Both the position numbers and the translations under genes were made by a program. A stretch of DNA of 18,314 nucleotides, from NCBI GenBank assembly GCA_023413645.1, contig JAEZPN010000009.1:1-18314 (forward strand). The letters are read 5' to 3'. The DNA comes from Bacteroidota bacterium. GTDB lineage: Bacteria; Bacteroidota; Bacteroidia; Bacteroidales; Rikenellaceae. Shown here piece after piece: positions 13,134 through 18,314 of this stretch (its first letter is position 1; the number at the start of each line of letters is the position of its first letter). The notes below the pieces were generated by a model. It was not told the origin of the DNA. It searched no databases and saw only the letters and a program-made list of their open reading frames with translations.

Positions 13134-14405
13134 CTACTTCTGCACGGGGACAATAGTAGGCGTTTTTGAGAGCTTCTGTGCAGCACCATCCTGAGCAGGT
13201 GCTACCATATTCTTTATTGAGCCCTTTTCGGGTAGCACGACATTATGCACGGGCTTAAAGACGGGCATAACAGTCTCTACGTCAACGAGCTCGACGTTAA
13301 CAACGGCAGCGTCGTTGAGGGGCAAAATCTTACCAGCACTGGGACCAAAGGCCTTGTTTGCATCCAACCAGATGGTGATGCTACCACCCTTGCCAATAAG
13401 CTTAAGCGCCTCCTGCACATGCTTCTGCATGAAGGTACTGAGAGGAAGAATGCGAGGATCGCTATTAGCAATCTGGGTGTTGATCTGGTCGATATATGTC
13501 TGGCGAAGCTGTAAGGGCAACATAGTGTTCTTCTCGATCTGTGAACGCTTCTTCTCGAGGTTCTTAATGTACAACTCGTCAGACTCGAGCAACTTACCCG
13601 TACGTGAATATACCTGATACTTAACAGTGATAGAGTCGGTAGCGTTGACAGGCTTAGGATCGCTACCCGCCTTATTGATGCGGTAGTATACGCCAGTCTC
13701 CACGCCATTTTCATCTGTCATAGCCTTAACATCCGACTTTGCTGCGATGCGCTGGAACCATGCGTAAGTGCAGTCTGCGGTATAGACAGGGAGGTCGTAC
13801 TGGAGATAATCTCGCAAAGTATTCTTGAACTCTAACTCAGAGATAGCCATAACAGAGTCGATCTCGCTCTTATCGTTGACGTTTGTGGCGTCACGCATAG
13901 CCTGGTATACCCAGTGGAGATTTACGGGGAGGTTCTGCTTACGCATACCATCGGCAGAAGCGAGGACGAGCATAGAGGTAAACTTCTCGTGTGTGTATGT
14001 CTCGTTGAACAACTCGGGCATATGCAACGTATCGGGGCGATCGGTCTCGATGCGTGAGTTCATCTGCTTAACGCGCATATATGGGCCTACAACCTCGTAA
14101 GAGTAGGACGACAAGTACTCCTCAACCTTCTCCATCTGCTCGGGGTCAGAGTTGACCTTCTTAAGCTCCTTATCTAGCAACTTGATGATAGCCTCAGTGT
14201 CCAATTCAAAATCGGCATTCTGCAAAGATATTACAAGACCGAGGTTCATACCCGCAGCATATGAGAGTGTATCCATCTCAGCACTTGGGTCATTGTAGAG
14301 GCGCGAAACAACCTCGTCGAAGTAATAGGCATCCTTGGGTATCGCCTTCTCGCTGCACGATGCAAATGCTAATGCTGCGACTACAAAAAATAGGATTTTC
14401 TTCAT
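13134..14405 (-). CDS. Large FKBP-type lipoprotein
   Basis: 423 residues. A lipoprotein signal ends FASC with cysteine 17. Residues 30-225 are helical and resemble the FkpA/Mip N-terminal dimerisation region, perhaps duplicated (DTLSYAAGMNLG at 45-56). The FKBP-like domain is about 239-378: YRINKAGSD, VKYQVYSRTGKLLESDEL, EALKLIGKGGSITIWLDANKAFG. It is interrupted at about 277-322 by a charged helical insert, and the usual active-site Trp (VIPGW) and Tyr (AYG) are V330 and F353. It ends in a proline-containing tail of 45 residues. The product should sit in the periplasm or outer membrane as a chaperone; isomerase activity is doubtful. Last gene of the operon, 22 bases after the smaller FKBP. 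Confidence 0.82.
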   Translation of the reverse strand: MKKILFFVVAALAFASCSEKAIPKDAYYFDEVVSRLYNDPSAEMDTLSYAAGMNLGLVISLQNADFELDTEAIIKLLDKELKKVNSDPEQMEKVEEYLSSYSYEVVGPYMRVKQMNSRIETDRPDTLHMPELFNETYTHEKFTSMLVLASADGMRKQNLPVNLHWVYQAMRDATNVNDKSEIDSVMAISELEFKNTLRDYLQYDLPVYTADCTYAWFQRIAAKSDVKAMTDENGVETGVYYRINKAGSDPKPVNATDSITVKYQVYSRTGKLLESDELYIKNLEKKRSQIEKNTMLPLQLRQTYIDQINTQIANSDPRILPLSTFMQKHVQEALKLIGKGGSITIWLDANKAFGPSAGKILPLNDAAVVNVELVDVETVMPVFKPVHNVVLPEKGSIKNMVAPAQDGAAQKLSKTPTIVPVQK

Positions 14406-14427
14406 GTGATATAGTTATGATTTATGA

Positions 14428-15114
14428 TTAACGCTTCTTAACATCTACGAGCCACATCTCGTAGTAAAGGATAGAGTTTGGTTTAACACCCAACGAGTCG
14501 CAGCCATCGACACCATAGGCAAGTTGTGAGGGCACCCACACCTCGATATGACCACCCTTACCGATGAGCTTTACAGCCTCGAGAACGCCCTTAGGCACGT
14601 CACCCGCAGCGATACGCAAAGGTTCCTTGTGGAGGTATGTAGTATCGAGTACTGTGCCCGACATATCGAGCAAACGGTAGCGCACCTGCATAGTATCGCG
14701 GTTGGTACGCACTGTAGTCTTAAGGTCGCCAAGCTCCACAACCTTATACGTAAGGCCCGAATTCGTAGCGACAAACTTACGGTCAGCACGGCGTATCTCC
14801 TCTAAGTATTTGGTCTCGAAGGCCTTAACACGCTCGTAGTTATCGTAGTTCATATACTTCAAATATGCCATACGTGCCTCCTCATCCGAGAGGCGTGCCT
14901 CGCCACGGTAGGCATCGCGCATACCCTCAGCAACCATGTCGATATTGAGCGTAGTGTCGACATCCATAAGGTTGCGGCCGATGTTCATGCCCATAACATA
15001 GGCCATGGAGTCGGCACTCGTGCGCATCTGGGGAGCTGAGGAGGTTGTCTGTGTCTCGCCACCGCATGCCACCATGAGCGCGAGCGATGCTATTGCGATA
15101 AGTGTCTTTCTCAT
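14428..15114 (-). CDS. FKBP-type peptidyl-prolyl isomerase-like lipoprotein
   Basis: 228 residues. Signal 1-16 ends MVAC, cysteine 17. The N-terminal domain (about 33-110) matches the FkpA/Mip dimerisation type: SADSMAYVMGMNIGRNL, with a long helix to R109-R110. The FKBP domain (about 120-227) shows VRYRLLDMSGTVLDTTY, EAVKLIGKGGHIEVWVP and LAYG (198-201), but the VIPGW motif reads DVPKGV with V177 in the Trp position, so catalytic power may be reduced. Predicted to be lipid-anchored and to assist folding in the envelope. It lies 24 bases after nhaD and 22 before a larger FKBP protein; the pair may have come from duplication. Confidence 0.88.
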   Translation of the reverse strand: MRKTLIAIASLALMVACGGETQTTSSAPQMRTSADSMAYVMGMNIGRNLMDVDTTLNIDMVAEGMRDAYRGEARLSDEEARMAYLKYMNYDNYERVKAFETKYLEEIRRADRKFVATNSGLTYKVVELGDLKTTVRTNRDTMQVRYRLLDMSGTVLDTTYLHKEPLRIAAGDVPKGVLEAVKLIGKGGHIEVWVPSQLAYGVDGCDSLGVKPNSILYYEMWLVDVKKR

Positions 15115-15138
15115 TATGCTTATTTATAGTTAGTTACG

Positions 15139-16452
15139 TTAGAACGGCAAGAAGATGAGCTGCACGATGACATAGACGGGGAGCAACACTATCAACGTGA
15201 ACTTAAAGATGTAACCAAAGAACGATGGCATCTTGATACCCTCCTGCTCGGCGATAGCCTTAACCATGAAGTTGGGACCATTGCCAATGTAGGTCATAGC
15301 ACCAAAGAATACCGCACCCAGAGATATTGCCTGAAGCAAGATTGCGGGAATGCCAGCAACCAAATCGACACCCTCAGACGTAGGTAGACCCATAGCGACC
15401 TCGTAGAATGCCACTGCCGTAGGTGCATTGTCGAGGAACGACGAGAGGGTTCCCGTAGAGTAGTAGAACTGCCAAGGCTCGCTAAGACCCAAAGACTCTG
15501 CATTCCCTCTAAGGTACAACATCGCGGGGGTCATAGTGATAAAGATACCCACGAAGAGTATCGCCACCTCCGAGATAGGTTCCCATGTGAAGTGGTTATC
15601 CTTGCGTATCTGACGGCGTGTTGTGAACCACGACAATAGGATAATCGCAGCAAGCGCTATCTCACGTAAGAACTTGATATACAGTGGAGCATGCTCCTCG
15701 CCCATTGCGGGGATGTAGTTCGAATTGAGGAACAACACCGCAGCGATAACCATGCCCAAGTACAAGAAGTTACGCATGCCCTGCACCTTGATAGGCTCCT
15801 GCTCCTGAAGGTCGCGAAGCTTAGCTTCAGCGGGCTCCTTAGCGTAGTAGTAGCGGTCGACAAGCATATAGAGACCCAAGAGAATTGCACCTACAGTGAG
15901 CCACTGTGGGAACATCGACGAGAACCAGTCGAAGCTTGCACCACGCAAGTAGAGCAAGAACAATGGAGGATCACCAAGCGGTGTCAACAGACCACCACAG
16001 TTTGCCACCAACGCAATAAAGAAGAGTATGGTATGCACCTTGTGTGTGCGCTGCTGGTTAATCTGCAACAAGGGGCGTATGAGCAACATCGCAGCACCCG
16101 TAGTACCCATCACCGAGGCCATGGCGAAGCCCGCACCGAGGATAAAGGTATTGACAATGGGTGTAGCAGTGATGTCACCACTGATGCGTATGCCTCCCGT
16201 AACCACAAAGAGCGCCAAGAGCAACATCACAAAGGGTATGTAGTCGTAGAGGATGTTGTGCACGATAGCGCTACCCAAGCCAAACGACGACAACAACGCC
16301 ACCGTGACTACCGAAATCACGGCAGTGAAGATGAGCTTATTGCGATTCTTCTCCCAGAAGTGCTCCGCAACGAGCGGTGCAATGGCAATGGTGAGCAACA
16401 TGATGGCAAATGGAATCACCATCCATAGCTCAACGTTAGTTTCTTCGTGCAT
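15139..16452 (-). CDS. nhaD: NhaD-type sodium:proton antiporter
   Basis: 437 residues with about eleven to twelve hydrophobic membrane segments, starting at residues 9-29. Ion-transporter-superfamily features: GGLLTPLGDPPLFLLYL (153-169 region), the matching second-half GNGPNFMVKAIAE, and SSFLDNAPTAVAFYE, which is typical of the NhaD/ArsB-like fold with inverted repeats. It would exchange Na+ (or Li+) for protons across the inner membrane. Start at 16452 gives a short polar N-terminus before the first helix. It lies 27 bases after the ureohydrolase-like gene and 24 before the first FKBP gene. NhaD is the best fit; a related carboxylate or ion transporter of the same superfamily cannot be fully excluded. 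Confidence 0.83.
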   Translation of the reverse strand: MHEETNVELWMVIPFAIMLLTIAIAPLVAEHFWEKNRNKLIFTAVISVVTVALLSSFGLGSAIVHNILYDYIPFVMLLLALFVVTGGIRISGDITATPIVNTFILGAGFAMASVMGTTGAAMLLIRPLLQINQQRTHKVHTILFFIALVANCGGLLTPLGDPPLFLLYLRGASFDWFSSMFPQWLTVGAILLGLYMLVDRYYYAKEPAEAKLRDLQEQEPIKVQGMRNFLYLGMVIAAVLFLNSNYIPAMGEEHAPLYIKFLREIALAAIILLSWFTTRRQIRKDNHFTWEPISEVAILFVGIFITMTPAMLYLRGNAESLGLSEPWQFYYSTGTLSSFLDNAPTAVAFYEVAMGLPTSEGVDLVAGIPAILLQAISLGAVFFGAMTYIGNGPNFMVKAIAEQEGIKMPSFFGYIFKFTLIVLLPVYVIVQLIFLPF

Positions 16453-16479
16453 AATACGCTATATTTTAATGTATTAGTA

Positions 16480-17538
16480 TTAAAGTACCATCGGTGCATC
16501 GTGGTTTTTAAGTGCCATGCTGCAGATGTTATACAAGAGGCGCGAGGCGATAGCCGCATCGGTCTTGTCATCCATATCGGGCACCACCTCCGAGAGGTCG
16601 AAGCCCACAATCTTGCGGCCCGAGTCGACAATCTTGCCCAAAAGGTAGACAACCTCGGGGAAGCGAACACCACCCGCTACGACCATGCCGTTGTGGGGAG
16701 AGCACTCCACCGTAAGGCCGTTTATGTCGAGTGAAACGTATACATTCTGGGGCAACGACTCCACAATCTCCGCCACGATGGTCGACCATAGCACACCCTC
16801 GAAGTGGCGTGACCAGATGGACTGACCCGTGAAGAGCTTAACGCGAGAATCCTCCTCTGCCCTCTTCCACTCCTCGGGGCTGAAGGCACGAACACCAACA
16901 CCCACCAATCGCTCCACCTCTGGCACGTCGCGCAAGACGTTGTGCATGACCGAAGCGTGAGAGAACTCGAAGCCCTGGTGGCAGCATTTGAGGTTGCAGC
17001 TTGAGTCGATGTGTAGAACACCGAGCGAGCCGTGATGCTCCGCCACAGCGCGTATGTGACCGTATGCCGTAGACTGGTCGCCACCCACGAGACCCACAAT
17101 TTTGCCCTCGTCGAGCCACATCTTCGACTGTTTGTAGATATTCTCGTTTAGAGTCTGGAAACCCTCGTTAACACGGCGTAGGCTACGCTCGTAGACGAGG
17201 TTGTCGAAGGGAGTGCCACCACTCTTCTCGTGCACCTTAACTATGCGCTCGGCATCCGAACGTAGGCGGTGCGACATATCCTGAATGGTGTAGTCGATAG
17301 GCACCGTTGCGATACCCTTGCGCCAACTATCGGGAGCCATAGGCTCGAAAAAGTCGACAGTGCGCGATGCCTCGATGATAGCATCGGGGGCATATGAGCT
17401 ACCATTACGCACCTTGAGACTCAAATCCCAGGGCGCAGAGATAAGCACCAAAGCCGCCTCGCGAGGCTCAAGTGGAATACCGAAGTAGTTACCATTATCT
17501 GGTATCGCTCCGTTGGGGTCAAACTTCTTACTCTCCAT
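16480..17538 (-). CDS. Arginase/agmatinase-fold protein lacking metal ligands (probable pseudoenzyme)
   Basis: 352 residues of the ureohydrolase superfamily, closest to the Bacteroidetes agmatinase-family form. Landmarks are in the right order: LVGGDQST (150-157) for GGDHS, IDSSCNL (177-183) for DAHxD, EFSHASVMHN (191-200), SLDING (269-274) for S(F/V)DxDxxDP, and GFDLSEVVP (312-320). Of the six Mn ligands, D178 and D271 remain; His is Q155, His is S180, Asp is N182 and Asp is N273. E317 is kept. The frame is intact with no stop or shift, so the protein is probably made but unable to hydrolyse arginine or agmatine by the usual two-metal mechanism. First gene of the operon with nhaD and two FKBP genes. 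A binding, structural or regulatory role is possible; none is shown. Confidence 0.85.
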   Translation of the reverse strand: MESKKFDPNGAIPDNGNYFGIPLEPREAALVLISAPWDLSLKVRNGSSYAPDAIIEASRTVDFFEPMAPDSWRKGIATVPIDYTIQDMSHRLRSDAERIVKVHEKSGGTPFDNLVYERSLRRVNEGFQTLNENIYKQSKMWLDEGKIVGLVGGDQSTAYGHIRAVAEHHGSLGVLHIDSSCNLKCCHQGFEFSHASVMHNVLRDVPEVERLVGVGVRAFSPEEWKRAEEDSRVKLFTGQSIWSRHFEGVLWSTIVAEIVESLPQNVYVSLDINGLTVECSPHNGMVVAGGVRFPEVVYLLGKIVDSGRKIVGFDLSEVVPDMDDKTDAAIASRLLYNICSMALKNHDAPMVL

Positions 17539-17575
17539 GCTCTAAATTTATATTTCCGTAAGCAAAAATATCATG

Positions 17576-17583
17576 CAAATTTA
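17576..17583 (-). promoter_or_regulatory. -7 promoter element (TAAATTTG) of the ureohydrolase-nhaD-FKBP operon
   Basis: Exact TAnnTTTG on the minus strand, 37 bases before the ATG at 17538. No good TTTG box is seen 18-22 bases upstream. It is divergent to the pdxB promoter element 23 bases away. Confidence 0.5.
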
Positions 17584-17606
17584 GCATTTTTTTTCTATAA
17601 AATACC

Positions 17607-17614
17607 TATATTTG
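17607..17614 (+). promoter_or_regulatory. -7 promoter element (TATATTTG) of pdxB
   Basis: Exact TAnnTTTG, 34 bases before the pdxB ATG. The -33 box is not convincing. The region between this element and the minus-strand -7 box is nearly all A and T. Confidence 0.5.
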
Positions 17615-17648
17615 CTAAAAATTTAAACGCTTTCACTTAACAATCTCT

Positions 17649-18314
17649 ATGAAAGTTATCATAGATAGTGCCATACCCTATATACGCGGTGTCGTGGAGC
17701 CATATGCCGAGGTTGTCTACTGCAAGGGCGTAGAGATAGACCGTGGCGTTGTGGCCGATGCCGATGCACTCATTGTGCGCACACGCACACGCTGCAATAG
17801 CGAGCTATTAAAGGGATCGAAGGTGCAGTTTATAGCCACCGCGACAATAGGTCGTGACCATATAGACGAGGAGTATTGCCACAGTGCCGGCATCGAGGTA
17901 GCCTCAGCTGCGGGATGCAACGCCCGTGGCGTATTGCAGTGGGTGGCTGCGGCACTTAAGCATACGCTACGTCACCTCGGCAAGCAGCCCAAGGAGTGCA
18001 CATTGGGTGTCGTTGGCGTGGGTAATGTCGGTAGTTTGGTTGTGGAGCATGCCCGCCACTGGGGCTTTAGAGTGCTGATGTGCGACCCGCCACGCCAGGA
18101 GCGTGAGGGCGGCGAGTTCTACCCTATCGACCACATCATCCGTGAGGCAGATATTATCACTCTGCACACACCCCTCGACGATACAACCCACCACCTTATA
18201 AACCGCGAGCGTGTCGCCACTATGCGCCCCGATGCGGTGATATTGAACGCCTCGCGTGGCGCCGTGGTGGACACCCCCCCAGTGGCAGAGGGCCCCCCCC
18301 GATACCCCTCCGAT
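17649..18314 (+). CDS. pdxB: 4-phosphoerythronate dehydrogenase, 3' end outside the window
   Basis: First 222 codons of a D-2-hydroxyacid dehydrogenase matching PdxB, the NAD-dependent enzyme in the DXP-independent branch of pyridoxal phosphate synthesis. N-terminal MKVIIDSAIPYI, DALIVRTRTRCN (38-49), FIATATIGRDHID (58-70) and AGCNARGVLQW (83-93) are typical. The NAD-binding fold starts LGVVGVGNVG (119-128), and HTP is at 178-180 in ITLHTPLDD. ASRGAVVD (201-208) holds the arginine of the family. Complete PdxB has about 350-380 residues. From about 18270 the reading becomes DTPPVAEGPPRYPSD, unlike the family, with C-runs of 7 and 8, so the last residues are probably sequence error. The start ATG follows a short leader of about 34 nt. 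Confidence 0.9.
   Translation, partial: MKVIIDSAIPYIRGVVEPYAEVVYCKGVEIDRGVVADADALIVRTRTRCNSELLKGSKVQFIATATIGRDHIDEEYCHSAGIEVASAAGCNARGVLQWVAAALKHTLRHLGKQPKECTLGVVGVGNVGSLVVEHARHWGFRVLMCDPPRQEREGGEFYPIDHIIREADIITLHTPLDDTTHHLINRERVATMRPDAVILNASRGAVVDTPPVAEGPPRYPSD

Noticed and set aside
15691..16428. 245-residue plus-strand open frame
   Set aside because: Antisense shadow of the nhaD membrane gene; rich in His, Gln and Arg with no domain.

Overview
The window reads as chromosomal DNA from a Bacteroidota species, most likely order Bacteroidales and possibly Alistipes-like (genus is a guess). Three things point there. Exact or near-exact copies of the Bacteroidetes -7 promoter element TAnnTTTG stand before many genes. 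Shine-Dalgarno sequences are mostly absent. Several families are typical of the group: an HU domain joined to a membrane segment, an LptE gene behind a sigma-54 activator, a stand-alone HsdR N-terminal domain, and a BamD-RpoZ-CoaBC-RecN cluster. No rRNA, tRNA, CRISPR, prophage or insertion sequence was seen.

Layout. 1-1850 (minus) is the N-terminal two thirds of a PMCA-type calcium P-type ATPase. 2009-2479 (minus) is a C_GCAxxG_C_C redox-type protein, divergent from a small HsdR_N-type nuclease-fold protein (2630-3076, plus). 3197-6677 (plus) is an envelope-linked block: membrane-anchored HU protein, sigma-54 activator, LptE, a TPR protein and SecG, closed by a clear terminator. A rubredoxin of only 53 residues (6840-7001) follows. 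Then comes rpsF-rpsR-rplI (7168-8252) with its own promoter and terminator. 8253-8984 has no gene; it carries an island of REP-like palindromic repeats. 8985-13036 (plus) is bamD, rpoZ, coaBC and recN, ending in a terminator that overlaps recN. A minus-strand unit (17538 to 13134) holds a ureohydrolase-family protein, an NhaD-type antiporter and two FKBP-type lipoproteins. pdxB (17649 to the window end, plus) diverges from it.

How the genes fit together. Much of the window is envelope biogenesis (LptE for LPS, SecG for secretion, BamD for outer-membrane proteins, periplasmic FKBPs), plus core translation, transcription, CoA synthesis, DNA repair and vitamin B6 synthesis.

Points most worth a second look: (1) the ureohydrolase at 16480-17538 has lost four of six metal ligands in an otherwise intact reading frame, so it looks like a pseudoenzyme; (2) a GG-N10-GC sigma-54-like promoter stands before rubredoxin, downstream of a sigma-54 activator with no sensor domain; (3) CoaBC differs from the E. 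coli enzyme at two known active-site positions; (4) the FKBP lipoproteins lack the usual active-site tryptophan; (5) the REP island; (6) the last ~45 bases look like low-quality contig-end sequence.
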